Shown in pieces: positions 19,417 through 31,180 of a DNA stretch of 64,000 nucleotides. The translations under genes and the position numbers were made by a program. Source of the DNA: Pseudomonas maumuensis (GTDB lineage Bacteria; Pseudomonadota; Gammaproteobacteria; Pseudomonadales; Pseudomonadaceae). Under the pieces are notes generated by a model. That model made no database searches and was not told the origin of the DNA. It worked only from the letters and a program-made list of their open reading frames with translations. The stretch covers positions 4,960,001 through 5,024,000 of the forward strand of contig NZ_CP077077.1 in the NCBI RefSeq assembly GCF_019139675.1, given 5' to 3'. Numbering within the stretch: position 1 is the stretch's first letter; every line of letters begins with the position of its first letter.

Positions 19417-21522
19417 TTAGACGCCCGATGCCTTGGCAGCGGCAACGTCCTTGATCGACAGCTTGATACGGCCGCGGTTGTCCACGTCCAGTACCAGTAC
19501 TTCGACTTCCTGGCCTTCCTTCAGCACGTCGGTGACCTTCTCGACGCGAGCATCGCTCAGCATGGAGATATGCACCAGGCCGTCCTTGCCCGGCAGGATG
19601 TTGACGAAGGCACCGAAGTCAACGATGCGCTCGACCTTGCCGACGTAGATCTTGCCAATCTCGGCTTCGGCAGTGATGCCCAGGATGCGCTGCTTGGCAG
19701 CGTCCGCGGCTTCCTTGGTTTCGCCGAAGATCTTGATCGAGCCGTCGTCTTCGATGTCGATCGAAGCCTTGGTCTCTTCGCAGATGGCGCGAATGGTGGC
19801 GCCGCCTTTACCGATGACGTCACGGATCTTGTCGGTGTCGATCTTCATCGCGATCATGGTCGGTGCGTTGGCCGACAGCTCGGTACGCGACTCGCCGATG
19901 ATCTGGTTCATCTGGCCGAGGATGTTCAGGCGCGCTTCCAGGGCCTGGCCCAGGGCGATTTCCATGATCTCTTCGGTGATGCCGTTGATCTTGATGTCCA
20001 TCTGCAGCGCGGTGACGCCTTTGGCGGTACCGGCTACCTTGAAGTCCATGTCGCCGAGGTGGTCTTCGTCACCCAGGATGTCGGTCAGTACGGCGAACTT
20101 CTCGCCTTCCTTGACCAGGCCCATGGCGATACCGGCAACCGGCGCCTTCATCGGCACGCCCGCGTCCATCAGCGCCAGGGAGGCACCGCAGACCGAAGCC
20201 ATGGAGCTGGAGCCGTTGGACTCGGTGATTTCCGATACCACGCGGATGGTGTACGGGAACACGTCAGCGGCCGGCAGCATGGCCTGTACCGAACGACGGG
20301 CCAGACGGCCGTGGCCGATTTCACGACGGCCAGCACCGCCCATGCGACCACACTCGCCTACCGAGAACGGCGGGAAGTTGTAGTGCAGCATGAAGGGGTC
20401 TTTCTTCTCGCCTTCGAGGGTGTCCAGCAGCTGGGCATCACGGGCGGTACCCAGGGTCGCGACGACCAGGGCCTGGGTTTCGCCACGGGTGAACAGGGCC
20501 GAACCGTGGGTCTTCGGCAGAACGCCGACTTCGATGTTCAGCGGGCGCACGGTCTTGGTGTCGCGACCGTCGATACGTGGCTTGCCGTTGACGATGTTTT
20601 CGCGAACGGTGCGGTATTCGATCTCGCCGAAGATGTCTTTGACTTCACCAGCCGATGGCTGGCCTTCTTCACCGGAGAACTTGGCGATCGCTTGATCGCG
20701 CAGCTCGCCCAGGCGCGCGTAGCGGTCGGCCTTGACGGTGATGGTGTAGCCCTGCGACACCGCTTCGCCGAACTCGGCGCGGATGGCGTTGAACAGCTCG
20801 GTGTTGGCAACGGCAGGTTTCCAGTCCCAGGTCGGCTTGGCGGCTTCGGCAGCCAGCTCTTTGACAGCCTTGATCACGGCCTGGAATTCGTCGTGGGCGA
20901 ACAGCACGGCGCCCAGCATCTGGTCTTCGGTCAGCTCTTTGGCTTCCGATTCAACCATCAGTACGGCCGACTCGGTACCGGCAACGACCATGTCCAGGCT
21001 CGAAGCGGCCTGCTGCTCGTAGGTCGGGTTCAGCAGGTAGCCAGTGCTTTCGTGGAAGGCAACGCGGGCGGCGCCGATCGGGCCTTCGAACGGAATGCCG
21101 GAGATGGCCAGGGCAGCCGAGGTACCGATCATCGCAGCGATGTCCGGATCGGTCTTCTTGCTGGTGGAAACCACGGTGCAGACAACCTGCACTTCGTTCA
21201 TGAAACCTTCAGGGAACAGCGGGCGGATCGGACGGTCGATCAGGCGCGAAGTCAGGGTTTCTTTTTCGGATGGGCGGCCTTCACGCTTGAAGAAACCACC
21301 TGGGATCTTGCCAGCGGCGTAGGTCTTTTCCTGGTAATGCACGGACAGCGGGAAGAAGCCCTTGCTCGGATCGGCATGCTTGGCACCAACCACGGTCACC
21401 AGCACGGTGACATCGTTGTCGACGGTGACCAGCACGGCGCCGGTGGCCTGACGGGCAATGCGGCCCGTTTCGAGGGTAACGGTCGATTGACCGAACTGGA
21501 ATTGCTTGATTACCGGGTTCAC
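19417..21522 (-). CDS. pnp: Polynucleotide phosphorylase
   Basis: 3'-5' phosphorolytic exoribonuclease and degradosome partner of RNase E. The 701 residues have two RNase PH domains (first ~1-230, second ~310-550) separated by an all-alpha linker, then a KH domain ([21 protein letters not shown]) and an S1 domain ([31 protein letters not shown]). The [10 protein letters not shown] and [13 protein letters not shown] active-site segments ([19 protein letters not shown]) are intact. The 248-base leader behind rpsO is long, as in E. coli where PNPase controls its own message through a leader hairpin cut by RNase III. rpsO-pnp order is conserved across gammaproteobacteria. Confidence 0.98.
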   Translation of the reverse strand: MNPVIKQFQFGQSTVTLETGRIARQATGAVLVTVDNDVTVLVTVVGAKHADPSKGFFPLSVHYQEKTYAAGKIPGGFFKREGRPSEKETLTSRLIDRPIRPLFPEGFMNEVQVVCTVVSTSKKTDPDIAAMIGTSAALAISGIPFEGPIGAARVAFHESTGYLLNPTYEQQAASSLDMVVAGTESAVLMVESEAKELTEDQMLGAVLFAHDEFQAVIKAVKELAAEAAKPTWDWKPAVANTELFNAIRAEFGEAVSQGYTITVKADRYARLGELRDQAIAKFSGEEGQPSAGEVKDIFGEIEYRTVRENIVNGKPRIDGRDTKTVRPLNIEVGVLPKTHGSALFTRGETQALVVATLGTARDAQLLDTLEGEKKDPFMLHYNFPPFSVGECGRMGGAGRREIGHGRLARRSVQAMLPAADVFPYTIRVVSEITESNGSSSMASVCGASLALMDAGVPMKAPVAGIAMGLVKEGEKFAVLTDILGDEDHLGDMDFKVAGTAKGVTALQMDIKINGITEEIMEIALGQALEARLNILGQMNQIIGESRTELSANAPTMIAMKIDTDKIRDVIGKGGATIRAICEETKASIDIEDDGSIKIFGETKEAADAAKQRILGITAEAEIGKIYVGKVERIVDFGAFVNILPGKDGLVHISMLSDARVEKVTDVLKEGQEVEVLVLDVDNRGRIKLSIKDVAAAKASGV

Positions 21523-21770
21523 GGTTTCCTACCTTTTTCAGTGGCTCTTGGGGGAACTGGTTCTTGCGAATTCTTGGGCAGAACGGGGAATCGGCCCCAT
21601 TGACCGTCCAGATACAACACGAGGCTGGGAGCCTGGCGCCGGGCGGATAAACCGCTCGGCACACCAGGCTGCCAACCTCGCAGATCGCGTGGCGTGTCCA
21701 ACGGCGACGCTGACAGGCAGCGTTGCCGAAGAATGCGACACACCATGCAACACCACTGGCCAGGCCGCTA
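21523..21770 (-). other. rpsO-pnp intergenic leader
   Basis: 248 bases without a supported gene. GGTAGGAAACC places a Shine-Dalgarno (TAGGA) before the pnp ATG. Several short GC-rich inverted repeats are present but I see no clear terminator, so readthrough from rpsO plus processing is expected. Confidence 0.5.
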
Positions 21771-22040
21771 TTAGCGACGCAGGCCCAGGCGACCGATCAG
21801 GGCGCTGTAACGAGTGGTGTCTTTGCCCTTCAGGTAATCCAGCAGCTTACGACGCTGGTTGACCATACGGATCAGACCACGACGGGAGTGGTGGTCTTTA
21901 TCGTTGGCCTTGAAGTGGCCTTGCAGCTTGTTGATGTTGAAGGTCAGCAGGGCAACCTGTACTTCCGGGCTACCGGTGTCGCCGGCGGCTTGCTGATAGT
22001 CTGCAACGATCTGAGCTTTTTCTTCGACGCTGAGGGCCAT
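21771..22040 (-). CDS. rpsO: 30S ribosomal protein S15
   Basis: 89-residue primary rRNA-binding protein of the 30S subunit, beginning [32 protein letters not shown]; the S15 signature [15 protein letters not shown]...RRKLLDYLK is complete. AGGAGA precedes the ATG by 6 bases. The upstream 148-base gap to truB contains a strong hairpin and probably the S15 promoter and autoregulatory leader. Confidence 0.98.
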   Translation of the reverse strand: MALSVEEKAQIVADYQQAAGDTGSPEVQVALLTFNINKLQGHFKANDKDHHSRRGLIRMVNQRRKLLDYLKGKDTTRYSALIGRLGLRR

Positions 22041-22148
22041 TTGGCTTCTCCTGATATACGGATCCCGCGAACGGTCTCCAATAGGCCGGGAACAAGTCCC
22101 GTATTAGTAAGAAGAGGTGTGACCGTGCCTAATAACAGCCACCCTCGT

Positions 22149-22184
22149 ATCCACCGGTTTCGGCCGAAGCCTCTGCCGGTGGTA
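22149..22184 (-). other. Hairpin in the truB-rpsO interval
   Basis: Stem CCACCGG / CCGGTGG around an inner GGCTTCGGCC loop-stem. It starts just behind the truB stop and has no T-run, so it is either a 3' stabiliser of the truB message or part of the S15 leader. Confidence 0.45.
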
Positions 22185-22188
22185 TCGG

Positions 22189-23106
22189 TCATTCCGACCG
22201 AATCAGTCGACGTGGCGCAATGCGCCCGTCTTCGCTCACTTCACCGATACCGATGAAGCGACCATTGTGATCCTGTACGCGGACCATGCCGAATTGCGGC
22301 GCGTCCGGCGCACGTACTGCCTGGCCATGCAGCCAGTAAAACGCGCTGTGCTCGGACAGCTGCACCAGCGGCCAGTCCTGCAGCCCGCTATCTGACGGCA
22401 TCAGGAAACGATCAAGCGCTTCGTTGCCACCTTCGGCATGGGCCTGCTCGAGCTCCTCGAGCGTCACGGTCTGTGCCAGCGCGAAAGGCCCGGCCTGGGT
22501 GCGACGCAGTTCGGCGACGTAGGCACCACAGCCCAACGCCTCACCGATATCCTCCACCAGGGTGCGGATATAGGTGCCTTTGCTGCACCCGACAGACAGG
22601 CGCGCACGCGTGCCTTCGCACTCGAGCAACTCCAAGCGGCCAATAGTAACAGAACGCGCCTCGCGCTCCACTACCTCTCCTGCACGGGCCAGCTTGTACA
22701 GCGGCTGACCGTCACGCTTGAGGGCAGAGTACATCGGCGGTACCTGAAGGATTTCACCGCGAAAACGCGGAATGACCGCTTCGATGTCGGCGCGACCAAC
22801 GGTCACGTCGCGGGTCTTCAGCACCTCGCCCTCGGCGTCACCGGTGTTGGTAGTCTGCCCCAGCTGCATGACCGTTTCGTAGCCTTTGTCGGACTCGAGC
22901 AGGTACTGTGAGAACTTGGTCGCCTCACCAAAGCACAGTGGCAGCACGCCGGTGGCCAGCGGGTCGAGGCTGCCGGTGTGGCCGGCCTTCTCGGCGTTGA
23001 GCAGCCAGCGAACCTTCTGCAGCGCGGCGTTGGAGGTGAACCCCAGTGGCTTGTCGAGCAGGATGATGCCGCTGACGTTGCGGCGGATACGTTTGACCTG
23101 GGCCAC
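22189..23106 (-). CDS. truB: tRNA pseudouridine-55 synthase TruB
   Basis: Forms pseudouridine 55 in the T-loop of all tRNAs. 305 residues; the catalytic Asp lies in [16 protein letters not shown], with [10 protein letters not shown] before it and the [15 protein letters not shown] [19 protein letters not shown] after it. A C-terminal PUA-like region follows (about 240-305). The start is 3 bases after rbfA, so the two are co-transcribed within the nusA-infB operon. Confidence 0.97.
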   Translation of the reverse strand: MAQVKRIRRNVSGIILLDKPLGFTSNAALQKVRWLLNAEKAGHTGSLDPLATGVLPLCFGEATKFSQYLLESDKGYETVMQLGQTTNTGDAEGEVLKTRDVTVGRADIEAVIPRFRGEILQVPPMYSALKRDGQPLYKLARAGEVVEREARSVTIGRLELLECEGTRARLSVGCSKGTYIRTLVEDIGEALGCGAYVAELRRTQAGPFALAQTVTLEELEQAHAEGGNEALDRFLMPSDSGLQDWPLVQLSEHSAFYWLHGQAVRAPDAPQFGMVRVQDHNGRFIGIGEVSEDGRIAPRRLIRSE

Positions 23107-23109
23107 CGC

Positions 23110-23508
23110 TTACTCCTTGGTGTCCAGCTCGTCGGCATCCTTGTGCAGGCGGTCTTCGGCCACCGCACGCTCGATCAGTGCAGACAGGTGGACACCTCGG
23201 CTGACACTCTCATCGAAGTGGAAATGCAACTGCGGCACGCTGCGCAGTTGCATGACGCGGCCAAGGTGCAGGCGCAGGAAGCTCGCGGCACTGGTCAGGG
23301 CCTTGAGGGTCTGCGGCACGGCATCGGCTCCGTCCTGGCCCATCACGGTGATGAACACCTTGGCATGGCCCAGGTCACGACTGACATCCACAGCGGTGAT
23401 GGTGACCAGACCGACACGAGGGTCTTTGACTTCACGGCGGATCAGCTCTGCCAGCTCACGCTGCATCTGATCCCCGATACGTTGGGTACGGCTGTATTCT
23501 TTTGCCAT
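23110..23508 (-). CDS. rbfA: Ribosome-binding factor A
   Basis: 30S maturation factor with a type II KH-like fold, needed for 16S 5' end processing and cold growth. 132 residues starting [23 protein letters not shown]; conserved [26 protein letters not shown] and [15 protein letters not shown] are present. It lies 117 bases after infB with a hairpin-rich gap, then couples closely to truB. Confidence 0.97.
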   Translation of the reverse strand: MAKEYSRTQRIGDQMQRELAELIRREVKDPRVGLVTITAVDVSRDLGHAKVFITVMGQDGADAVPQTLKALTSAASFLRLHLGRVMQLRSVPQLHFHFDESVSRGVHLSALIERAVAEDRLHKDADELDTKE

Positions 23509-23625
23509 TCTTGCTACCTGTATCTTAAAGCGGCAAACGCCCGGTCAAGCTCGAAGCCTGACCGGGCGCCACCTTCAGAGGTACAGGCAACCGCCCTGGG
23601 GCGGGGCCTGCACCACGCTCGGCCC

Positions 23626-26166
23626 TTACAGGGTACGAGCCACCTGGACTTTCTCGAACACTTCGATCTTGTCGCCGACCTTGACGTCGTTGTAGCTCTT
23701 GACGCCAATACCGCACTCCATGCCGTTGCGTACTTCGGACGCATCGTCCTTGAAGCGACGCAGCGATTCCAGCTCGCCTTCGAAGATCACCACGTCGTCG
23801 CGCAGAACGCGGATCGGACGGTTGCGGTACACGGTACCCTCGATGACCATACAGCCAGCGATGGCGCCGAACTTCGGCGAACGGAACACGTCACGGACTT
23901 CGGCGACACCCAGGATGTTCTCGCGAACATCGCTGCCGAGCATGCCGGTCAGGGCTTTCTTGACGTCTTCGATGATGTCGTAGATCACGTTGTAGTAACG
24001 CATATCCAGACCTTCCTGCTCGACGATCTTGCGCGCGCCGGCATCGGCACGCACGTTGAAGCCGAACAGTACAGCATTGGACGCCAGCGCCAGGTTGGCA
24101 TCGCTTTCGGTGATACCACCGACGCCGCCACCGATGACGCGAACCTGAACTTCGTCGTTGCCCAGGCCGCCGAGCGAACCTTGCAGCGCCTCGAGGGAGC
24201 CGCGCACGTCGGTCTTGAGGACGATGTTGAGGGTCTTCTTCTCTTCCTGACCCATGGTCTCGAAGATGTTTTCCAGCTTGCCGGCATGAGCACGGGCCAG
24301 CTTGACCTCGCGGAACTTGCCCTGACGGAACAGCGCAACTTCACGCGCTTTCTTCTCGTCGGCAACCACCGACATCTCTTCGCCAGCGTCGGGCGTGCCG
24401 TCCAGGCCGAGGATCTCGACCGGGATCGACGGGCCAGCTTCCTTCACAGGCTTGCCGTTCTCGTCGAGCATGGCACGCACGCGGCCATAGTTGGAGCCGA
24501 CCAGGACCATGTCGCCCTGACGCAGGGTACCGTCCTGAACCAGGATGGTCGCCACCGGGCCACGGCCCTTGTCCAGACGCGACTCGACCACCACACCACG
24601 ACCAGGTGCGGTCGGAGTGGCCTTGAGTTCGAGGATCTCGGCCTGCAGCAGGACCGCTTCGAGCAACTCGTCGACGCCGGTACCCATCTTCGCCGAAACC
24701 TTGACGAACGGCGTGTCACCACCCCATTCCTCGGAGGTCACGCCTTCGACGGACAGCTCGTTGCGGATGCGGTCGAGGTCTGCGCCTGGCTTGTCGATCT
24801 TGTTCACTGCAACGACCAGCGGTACGCCAGCTGCCTTGGCATGCTGCACGGCTTCGCGGGTCTGCGGCATCACGCCGTCGTCCGCCGCCACCACCAGGAT
24901 GACGATGTCGGTCGCCTTGGCACCACGGGCACGCATCTGGGTGAACGCAGCGTGGCCTGGGGTGTCGAGGAAGGTGACCATGCCACGGTCGGTTTCGACG
25001 TGGTAGGCACCGATGTGCTGGGTGATACCACCGGCCTCGCCAGCAGCAACCTTGGCACGACGGATGTAGTCGAGCAGCGAGGTCTTGCCGTGGTCGACGT
25101 GGCCCATGACGGTCACGACCGGCGCACGCGAGGTGGTCTCGCCTTCGAACTTCAGCGATTCGGCCAGGGAGTCTTCCAGGGCGGTGTCGCTGACCAGGGT
25201 GACCTTGTGGCCCAGCTCTTCTGCTACCAGCTGAGCGGTTTCCTGGTCGAGCACCTGGTTGATGGTCACCGGGGTACCGAGCTTGAACATGAACTTGACG
25301 ACTTCAGCGGCCTTGACCGACATCTGCTGCGCCAGTTCCGAGACCGTGATGGTCTCGCCGATGGTCACGTCACGGATGACCGGACCGGTCGGGCTCTGGA
25401 AGCCATGCGCGTTGCGCTTCTTGCCTTTGCCCTTGCCACCGCGACCGCGACGGAAACCATCGCTTTCTTCATCGGTGGTGCGTGGTGCGGCGCGCGGAGT
25501 CGGAGCCTTTTCCTTCTCCTTGACCTTGACCTTGACGGACATGCGCGGCGCATCGCCACGACCGGCAGCGGCTGGGCCACCACCGCGACGATCGTCATCA
25601 CGGGTACGGCTTTCGTTGCGACGGGTCTCGTCTTTCTTGCGCTCGGCAGCACGCGCGGCGGCGTCTTCGGACACCGGTGCGTTGGCCACTACCGGGGCAG
25701 CGGCAGGTGCCGGCTCGGCCTTGGGCGCTGGCGCGGCGGCTGGAGCCTCGGCGGCCTGACGGCGTGCCTGCTCCTCGTTGCGCTGGCGAACTTCGGCTTC
25801 AACCTTCTCGCGCGCGGCGTTTTCCGCGGCGCGACGCTCTTCCTGCTCGCGTTTCTGCTCAGCCTGGATCTCTTCCGGGCTGCGCTGCACGAAGACTTTC
25901 TTCTTGCGTACTTCTACGCTGATGCTCTTGCTACCGGCGACACGCAGAGTGCTGGTGGTCTTGCGCTGCAAGGTAATCTTGCGCGGCTCTTCCGCCTTGC
26001 TCTTGTGGCTGCTCTTCAAATGAGTCAGCAGGGTCTGCTTCTCATTGTCGGTCACTACCTGACCGGCGTCGGTGTGCGGCAGACCTGCCTCACGCATCTG
26101 CTGCAGCAGGCGCTCTACCGGTGCCTCGACCTCTTGGGCCAGTTCTTTCACCGTGACTTGCGTCAT
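23626..26166 (-). CDS. infB: Translation initiation factor IF-2
   Basis: GTPase that brings fMet-tRNA to the 30S subunit. 846 residues. The N-terminal IF2_N module ([30 protein letters not shown]) is followed by a charged and Ala/Pro-rich linker (~60-240). A second IF2_N copy lies near 265-315. The G domain has G1 [10 protein letters not shown]3 DTPGHAAF and G4 NKID, and domains II-IV run to the C-terminus. A possible internal start for a shorter IF-2 form was not evaluated. It sits 27 bases after nusA, in the order nusA-infB-rbfA-truB. Confidence 0.98.
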   Translation of the reverse strand: MTQVTVKELAQEVEAPVERLLQQMREAGLPHTDAGQVVTDNEKQTLLTHLKSSHKSKAEEPRKITLQRKTTSTLRVAGSKSISVEVRKKKVFVQRSPEEIQAEQKREQEERRAAENAAREKVEAEVRQRNEEQARRQAAEAPAAAPAPKAEPAPAAAPVVANAPVSEDAAARAAERKKDETRRNESRTRDDDRRGGGPAAAGRGDAPRMSVKVKVKEKEKAPTPRAAPRTTDEESDGFRRGRGGKGKGKKRNAHGFQSPTGPVIRDVTIGETITVSELAQQMSVKAAEVVKFMFKLGTPVTINQVLDQETAQLVAEELGHKVTLVSDTALEDSLAESLKFEGETTSRAPVVTVMGHVDHGKTSLLDYIRRAKVAAGEAGGITQHIGAYHVETDRGMVTFLDTPGHAAFTQMRARGAKATDIVILVVAADDGVMPQTREAVQHAKAAGVPLVVAVNKIDKPGADLDRIRNELSVEGVTSEEWGGDTPFVKVSAKMGTGVDELLEAVLLQAEILELKATPTAPGRGVVVESRLDKGRGPVATILVQDGTLRQGDMVLVGSNYGRVRAMLDENGKPVKEAGPSIPVEILGLDGTPDAGEEMSVVADEKKAREVALFRQGKFREVKLARAHAGKLENIFETMGQEEKKTLNIVLKTDVRGSLEALQGSLGGLGNDEVQVRVIGGGVGGITESDANLALASNAVLFGFNVRADAGARKIVEQEGLDMRYYNVIYDIIEDVKKALTGMLGSDVRENILGVAEVRDVFRSPKFGAIAGCMVIEGTVYRNRPIRVLRDDVVIFEGELESLRRFKDDASEVRNGMECGIGVKSYNDVKVGDKIEVFEKVQVARTL

Positions 26167-26193
26167 GCACTTCTCTCCTCAGGCCGCGCCTAA

Positions 26194-27675
26194 TTACTCG
26201 AACCAGTGGGCTCGGGCGGCCATGATCAACTTGCCGGCACGCTCTTCGTCGATGCCGTCGATGTCGAGCAGGTCGTCGATCGACTGCTCGGCCAGGTCTT
26301 CGCGGTTAACCACGCCGCGCACCGCCAGTTCCGCCGCCAGGTCCTTGTCCATGCCCTCGAGGGAGAGCAGGTCTTCGGCCGGATGGGCGTCTGCCAGTTT
26401 TTCTTCGGTAGCGATGGCCTTGGTCAACAAACGGTCCTTGGCTCGAGCGCGGAGCTCATTGACGATTTCCTCGTCAAAGCCATCGATGTTGAGCATTTCT
26501 TCCAACGGTACGTAGGCAATTTCTTCGAGGCTGGTGAAGCCTTCGTCGACCAGCACTTGTGCCAGCTCCTCGTCGACTTCCAGTTCCTCGACAAAATTAC
26601 GCAGGATGTCGCCGGTTTCAGCTTGTTGCTTGGCCTGGATGTCCTTCTCGGTCATCACGTTCAGGGTCCAGGCGGTCAGCTGGCTGGCCAGGCGGACGTT
26701 CTGGCCGCCACGGCCGATCGCCTGGGCCAGGTTGTCCTCGGCAACGGCGATATCCATTGCATGGGCGTCCTCGTCAACGATGATCGCGGCAACCTCTGCC
26801 GGCGACATGGCGTTGATGACGAACTGCGCCGGGTTCTCGTCCCAGAGGACGATATCCACACGCTCACCACCCAGCTCGCCGGATACGGCCTGGACGCGCG
26901 AACCACGCATGCCGATACAGGCGCCTTGCGGGTCGATGCGCTTGTCCTTGGAGCGGACGGCGATCTTGGCGCGCGAACCCGGATCACGGGAAGCGGCCAT
27001 GACTTCGATGAGGCCTTCGGCGATTTCCGGCACTTCGATGCGGAACAGCTCGATCAGCATCTGCGGCGCGGTGCGCGACAGGATCAGCTGTGGGCCGCGG
27101 TTCTCGGTGCGGATTTCCTTGAGCAGCGCGCGCAGACGCACGCCGACACGGAAGGTCTCACGGGGGATGATGTCTTCGCGGGCCAGCAGCGCCTCGGCAT
27201 TGTTGCCCAGGTCGACGATGACGTTGTCGCGGGTGACCTTCTTCACGGTACCGGAGATGATCTCGCCCACGCGCTCGCGGTAGGCATCGACCACCTGGGC
27301 GCGCTCGGCCTCGCGGACCTTCTGCACGATGACCTGCTTGGCGGTCTGGGCGGCGATACGACCGAACTCGATCGACTCGATCTTCTCTTCGATCACGTCA
27401 CCGATCTTGGCATCCGGGTGCGTGTCCTGGATCTTTTCCAGCCAGGTCTCGATTGCCGGATCGTCCAGGTCGTTTTCGTCGACCACGGTCCAGCGGCGGA
27501 AGGTCTCGTAGCTACCGGTGTGGCGGTTGATTTCCACACGCAGGTCGACTTCGTCCTCAAAACGTTTTTTGGTCGCAGTGGCCAGGGCCACTTCCAGCGC
27601 TTCGAAAATGACGCCGGGCGGTACACCTTTTTCGTTGGATACCGATTCAACAACCAGCAGTACTTCTTTGCTCAT
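26194..27675 (-). CDS. nusA: Transcription factor NusA
   Basis: Binds RNA polymerase and modulates pausing, termination and antitermination. 493 residues from [18 protein letters not shown]; an in-frame start seven codons upstream is less likely. Domains: N-terminal RNAP-binding domain (~1-125), S1 ([21 protein letters not shown]), two KH domains ([13 protein letters not shown] and [12 protein letters not shown]), and two acidic helix-hairpin repeats at the C-terminus ([38 protein letters not shown]). 59 bases separate it from rimP, with a GCCGGGCCCGGC hairpin between. Confidence 0.98.
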   Translation of the reverse strand: MSKEVLLVVESVSNEKGVPPGVIFEALEVALATATKKRFEDEVDLRVEINRHTGSYETFRRWTVVDENDLDDPAIETWLEKIQDTHPDAKIGDVIEEKIESIEFGRIAAQTAKQVIVQKVREAERAQVVDAYRERVGEIISGTVKKVTRDNVIVDLGNNAEALLAREDIIPRETFRVGVRLRALLKEIRTENRGPQLILSRTAPQMLIELFRIEVPEIAEGLIEVMAASRDPGSRAKIAVRSKDKRIDPQGACIGMRGSRVQAVSGELGGERVDIVLWDENPAQFVINAMSPAEVAAIIVDEDAHAMDIAVAEDNLAQAIGRGGQNVRLASQLTAWTLNVMTEKDIQAKQQAETGDILRNFVEELEVDEELAQVLVDEGFTSLEEIAYVPLEEMLNIDGFDEEIVNELRARAKDRLLTKAIATEEKLADAHPAEDLLSLEGMDKDLAAELAVRGVVNREDLAEQSIDDLLDIDGIDEERAGKLIMAARAHWFE

Positions 27676-27734
27676 CGTACGCCTCGCCTTGCGCAAGCCA
27701 TTGGGCCCGGAAAGTCCGCCGGGCCCGGCACGTC

Positions 27735-28193
27735 TCAGTCAAAACTGGGAATAATATTGGCCTTGTCGATCGAGTCGATCGGCAACAGGAACTCGTGTTG
27801 GTCCACTTGCACCACCACATCCTGCTCCTCCACACCGCGGAGAAGGCCCTGGAAGTTACGACGGCCCTCGAAGGGCGTACGCAGCTTGATCTTCACCTGC
27901 TCGCCGGCATGCGCTGCAAACTGTTCTAAGGTGAACAGCGGGCGGTCCATGCCTGGAGAGGAAACCTCGAGGGTATATTCAGAGCTGATCGGATCTTCCA
28001 CATCGAGGATGGCGCTGGCCTGACGGCTGACGGCTTCGCAGTCTTCCACCAGGATACCGCCTTCCTTGTCGATATAGATACGCAGTACCGAATGCTTGCC
28101 TTGGGAGACGTATTCGATCCCCCAGCATTGGTAGCCCAGGCCCTCGACAACCGGGGCCAACAAGGCCTGCAACTGTTCTAGCTTGCTCGACAC
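27735..28193 (-). CDS. rimP: Ribosome maturation factor RimP
   Basis: Needed for 30S subunit maturation. 152 residues; the GTG start at 28193 ([20 protein letters not shown]) is chosen because GAGGGGG lies just upstream and the family begins here; an ATG further upstream would lie inside the terminator region. Motifs [20 protein letters not shown] and [14 protein letters not shown] are diagnostic. First gene of rimP-nusA-infB-rbfA-truB, preceded by tandem terminators after the initiator tRNA. Confidence 0.95.
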   Translation of the reverse strand: MSSKLEQLQALLAPVVEGLGYQCWGIEYVSQGKHSVLRIYIDKEGGILVEDCEAVSRQASAILDVEDPISSEYTLEVSSPGMDRPLFTLEQFAAHAGEQVKIKLRTPFEGRRNFQGLLRGVEEQDVVVQVDQHEFLLPIDSIDKANIIPSFD

Positions 28194-28221
28194 CTGAACC
28201 CCCTCGTGCATGCTGTGCAAA

Positions 28222-28244
28222 TAAAAAATGGGCGAAGCGCCCAT
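28222..28244 (-). terminator. Intrinsic terminator in the rimP leader
   Basis: Stem ATGGGCG / CGCCCAT with loop CTT (minus strand), followed by TTTTTTAT. It ends only about 28 bases before the rimP GTG, so it must limit or attenuate entry into the nusA-infB operon. Confidence 0.75.
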
Positions 28245-28291
28245 CCCTGAAAGCGCCGTTGGACAACGACGCCTAAAACTGTTCGGCTAGC

Positions 28292-28313
28292 AAAAAGCCC
28301 CTGAAAAGGGGCT
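28292..28313 (-). terminator. Terminator after the initiator tRNA
   Basis: Stem AGCCCC / GGGGCT followed by TTTTG on the minus strand, 11 bases past the end of the fMet tRNA. With 28222-28244 it forms a tandem pair. Confidence 0.8.
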
Positions 28314-28323
28314 CTGCTGAAGC

Positions 28324-28400
<77 letters not shown>

Positions 28401-28464
28401 ACAAAGCTGGGGCGAAAGTATAAGACTGAACCCTGTGCAGGGTCAATCCGACCTCCACCTGCAA

Positions 28465-28489
28465 GAAAGCCCGCTCAAAGCGGGCTTTC
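28465..28489 (-). terminator. Terminator after tRNA-Leu
   Basis: 11-bp stem GAAAGCCCGCT / AGCGGGCTTTC with a 3-base loop, followed by TTGC; separates the Leu and fMet tRNA transcripts. Confidence 0.85.
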
Positions 28490-28499
28490 ATGCTTCAAT

Positions 28500-28585
28500 T
28501 GGTACCGAGAAGGGGACTCGAACCCCTACACCCTATGGGCACAACCACCTCAAGGTTGCGTGTCTACCAATTCCACCACCTCGGC
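28500..28585 (-). tRNA. tRNA-Leu (GAG)
   Basis: 86-nt class II tRNA with long variable arm and encoded CCA. Acceptor GCCGAGG pairs with CTTCGGT-type 3' strand (TCTCGGTACCA); the anticodon loop TTGAGGT between CAACC and GGTTG gives anticodon GAG. It lies 20 bases after secG and probably uses the secG/tpiA transcript or a promoter inside secG. Confidence 0.96.
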
Positions 28586-28605
28586 AATACTACATTTGAA
28601 ACCCG

Positions 28606-28998
28606 TTACTGCTGCTCTTTGGCTGGAGGAGGTACATCACCAGAGTTGGTGGTTTCGCTCTTCTGCTGCTGGAGCACCGGTACATCATCATTGACTGCCG
28701 GCTTTTGCTCTTTGACTTCCAGCACTGCTGGATCTGGCAGACCAGCTTGAGTCAGCTGGTGTGCTTGCTGCTTGGCGAAGTATCCTAACCCAAGTGCAGT
28801 CAAAAAGAAAGTGGCAGCAAGTATAGCAGTAACTTTACTCAAAAAGGTAGCGGAACCTTGGCTTCCGAACACAGTATTTGAAGCACCTGCGCCGAAAGAT
28901 GCACCTGCTTCCGCACCTTTACCCTGTTGCAACAACACCATAACTACCAGTGACAGTGCCGCCAACAGATGAAAAACAACTACGACTGTTTCCAGCAT
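28606..28998 (-). CDS. secG: Protein translocase subunit SecG
   Basis: Inner-membrane component of SecYEG. 130 residues, with two membrane helices (about 3-23 [25 protein letters not shown] and 53-73) and the conserved [24 protein letters not shown] between them. The C-terminal tail is Pro/Gln/Glu-rich and longer than in E. coli, as in other pseudomonads. Starts 3 bases after tpiA; followed by tRNA-Leu. Confidence 0.95.
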   Translation of the reverse strand: MLETVVVVFHLLAALSLVVMVLLQQGKGAEAGASFGAGASNTVFGSQGSATFLSKVTAILAATFFLTALGLGYFAKQQAHQLTQAGLPDPAVLEVKEQKPAVNDDVPVLQQQKSETTNSGDVPPPAKEQQ

Positions 28999-29001
28999 TT
29001 T

Positions 29002-29757
29002 TCAGTTTCCTGCGGCGCGACAAATTGCACCGAATTCGTCTGCGTTCAGGGACGCTCCACCAATGAGCCCCCCATCGATATCCGGCATGCCGAACAGTTC
29101 GGCCGCATTAGCCGCCTTCACGCTGCCGCCGTAGAGAAGCTGCACCTTACGGGCAACTTCGGCGTCCTTCTCCGCCAACTGCTTGCGGATGGCTGCATGC
29201 ACATCCTGGGCTTGTTGGGGCGAGGCCGTCAAACCTGTACCAATGGCCCATACAGGCTCATAGGCAATTACTGCATTGGCAAAAGCAGCGATACCGAACG
29301 CGTCGATCACACTGCTTAGTTGACGCCCTACAACTTCGAGCGTCTTGCCTGCTTCACGCTCGGCGAGAGTTTCCCCTACACAGAGCACTGGCGTCAAACC
29401 ACTTTTTTGTGCGGCTGCAAACTTTTGATTCAGCACTTCGTCACTTTCGCCGATAATCTGGCGACGTTCCGAATGGCCGATCAACACCAACTTGCAACCG
29501 ACTTCAGACAACTGACTCGGTGCAACTTCACCGGTCAATGCACCCTGCTCGGGCTGCACTGCAGAATTCTGTGCTCCAACGATGATTCCCTTGCCTTTCA
29601 GCCCATCAACAACGTCATTGATGAACAGGGCCGGTGGAAACACCGCAACTTCGATACCGTCGGGAATGAGCATTTTGCCCAACCCCTGAGTCAGCTCAGC
29701 GACGCTGGCGCGGGTACCGTGCATCTTCCAGTTACCAGCTACCATGGGGCGACGCAT
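29002..29757 (-). CDS. tpiA: Triosephosphate isomerase
   Basis: Interconverts dihydroxyacetone phosphate and glyceraldehyde-3-phosphate. 251 residues, TIM barrel. Lys of NWKMHG, His of LIGHSERRQ and Glu of [11 protein letters not shown] are the catalytic trio; [10 protein letters not shown] binds phosphate. The start [14 protein letters not shown] is standard for Pseudomonas. It precedes secG by 3 bases and follows glmM by 66. Confidence 0.97.
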   Translation of the reverse strand: MRRPMVAGNWKMHGTRASVAELTQGLGKMLIPDGIEVAVFPPALFINDVVDGLKGKGIIVGAQNSAVQPEQGALTGEVAPSQLSEVGCKLVLIGHSERRQIIGESDEVLNQKFAAAQKSGLTPVLCVGETLAEREAGKTLEVVGRQLSSVIDAFGIAAFANAVIAYEPVWAIGTGLTASPQQAQDVHAAIRKQLAEKDAEVARKVQLLYGGSVKAANAAELFGMPDIDGGLIGGASLNADEFGAICRAAGN

Positions 29758-29823
29758 GCTTTACCTCGTCGGTCAAAGTGGGCGCAGATCTTACCCAACC
29801 CGATCTGCGCTGGCAAGCCTCTT

Positions 29824-31164
29824 TCAGGCACAAACTTCTTCAACGAGCTTGGCCAGGGCTTCGGCATGGCCGCGCACCTGGGTTTCGTCGTCACCTTCGA
29901 CCATCACCCGCACCAACGGCTCGGTACCGGACTTGCGCAGGAGCACACGGCCGCGACCGGCCATTGCCTCGGTCGCCTTGGCACTGGCTTCCTTGATCAA
30001 TGGATTCTCCAAGGGGTCGTTCTTGCCCGCAGCGAAACGCACGTTGATCAGCACCTGAGGACACTTACGCACGGCTTGACGCGCCTGGGCGAGGTTCTCG
30101 CCACGACGCTTGAGCGCCATCAACACCTGCAGCGCGGCGATGATCGCATCGCCCGTGGTGGTATGGCTGCCGCACACCACGTGCCCGGAGTTCTCACCAC
30201 CCAGCAACCATTCGCGCTCGAGCAGTTCGGCCATGACATAGCGATCACCGACCTTGGCCCGCACGAACGGAATATCCAGTTCCTTGAATGCCAATTCCAG
30301 GCCCAGGTTGCTCATCAACGTGCCGACCACTCCACCCTGAAGCTTGCCGCGCTCCTGCATGTCGCGACCAATGACGAACAGCAACTCATCACCGTCGACG
30401 ATCGCACCGGTATGGTCGACCATCAGCACCCGATCGCCATCGCCGTCAAAGGCGATGCCCAGGTCAGCATGACCGACCAGCACCGCCGCCTGCAGCGACT
30501 CGATATGGGTCGAACCACAACTTTCGTTGATGTTCAGACCATCCGGCGCAGCGTGCAGCACGGTAACATCGGCACCCAGCTCACGGAACACACTCGGGGC
30601 CACCTTATAGGTCGCACCATGGGCGCAGTCGACGACGATCTTCAGACCTTCAAAGCTGGTGCTGCTGGGCACACTGCTCTTGCAGAACTCGATGTAGCGC
30701 CCCGCCGCGTCGTTGATCCGCGAAACCTTGCCCAGCTTGCTCGACTCGACCACGCTCATCGGCTGATCGAGGAGTTCCTCGATCATCAGCTCGACTTCGT
30801 CCGGCAACTTGGTGCCGGCACCGGAGAAGAACTTGATGCCATTGTCGTCGTGCGGGTTGTGCGAGGCACTGATGACGATGCCGGCTTCGGCATGGAAGGT
30901 GCGGGTCAGATAGGCGATGGCCGGCGTCGGCATCGGCCCGAGCAGCATCACGTCGGCACCGGCCGCGGAGAGACCGGCCTCCAGCGCGGACTCGAACATG
31001 TAACCGGAGATACGCGTATCTTTGCCGACCAGTACACGGCAATTACCCTGCTTACGGAAGGCCATGCCTGCCGCCCAACCGAGTTTCAGCATGAAGTCCG
31101 GCGTGATGGGGAATTGGCCGACGCGACCACGGATACCATCGGTACCAAAGTATTTTCTGCTCAT
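29824..31164 (-). CDS. glmM: Phosphoglucosamine mutase
   Basis: Converts glucosamine-6-P to glucosamine-1-P for peptidoglycan and LPS. 446 residues from [16 protein letters not shown]. The active-site serine lies in [18 protein letters not shown], the metal loop is [12 protein letters not shown], the sugar loop GENSGHV, and the phosphate loop [15 protein letters not shown]. An in-frame start 14 codons upstream reads into the gap after folP and is rejected. Order folP-glmM is conserved. Confidence 0.97.
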   Translation of the reverse strand: MSRKYFGTDGIRGRVGQFPITPDFMLKLGWAAGMAFRKQGNCRVLVGKDTRISGYMFESALEAGLSAAGADVMLLGPMPTPAIAYLTRTFHAEAGIVISASHNPHDDNGIKFFSGAGTKLPDEVELMIEELLDQPMSVVESSKLGKVSRINDAAGRYIEFCKSSVPSSTSFEGLKIVVDCAHGATYKVAPSVFRELGADVTVLHAAPDGLNINESCGSTHIESLQAAVLVGHADLGIAFDGDGDRVLMVDHTGAIVDGDELLFVIGRDMQERGKLQGGVVGTLMSNLGLELAFKELDIPFVRAKVGDRYVMAELLEREWLLGGENSGHVVCGSHTTTGDAIIAALQVLMALKRRGENLAQARQAVRKCPQVLINVRFAAGKNDPLENPLIKEASAKATEAMAGRGRVLLRKSGTEPLVRVMVEGDDETQVRGHAEALAKLVEEVCA

Positions 31165-31180
31165 AGTGACTCCAATGTTC

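Noticed and set aside
22978..26193. Open frame of more than 1000 codons on the plus strand opposite infB and its neighbours
   Set aside because: Antisense shadow created by high GC at third positions; composition is His/Asp/Gly/Gln-rich without motifs, while the minus strand encodes clear infB, rbfA and truB.
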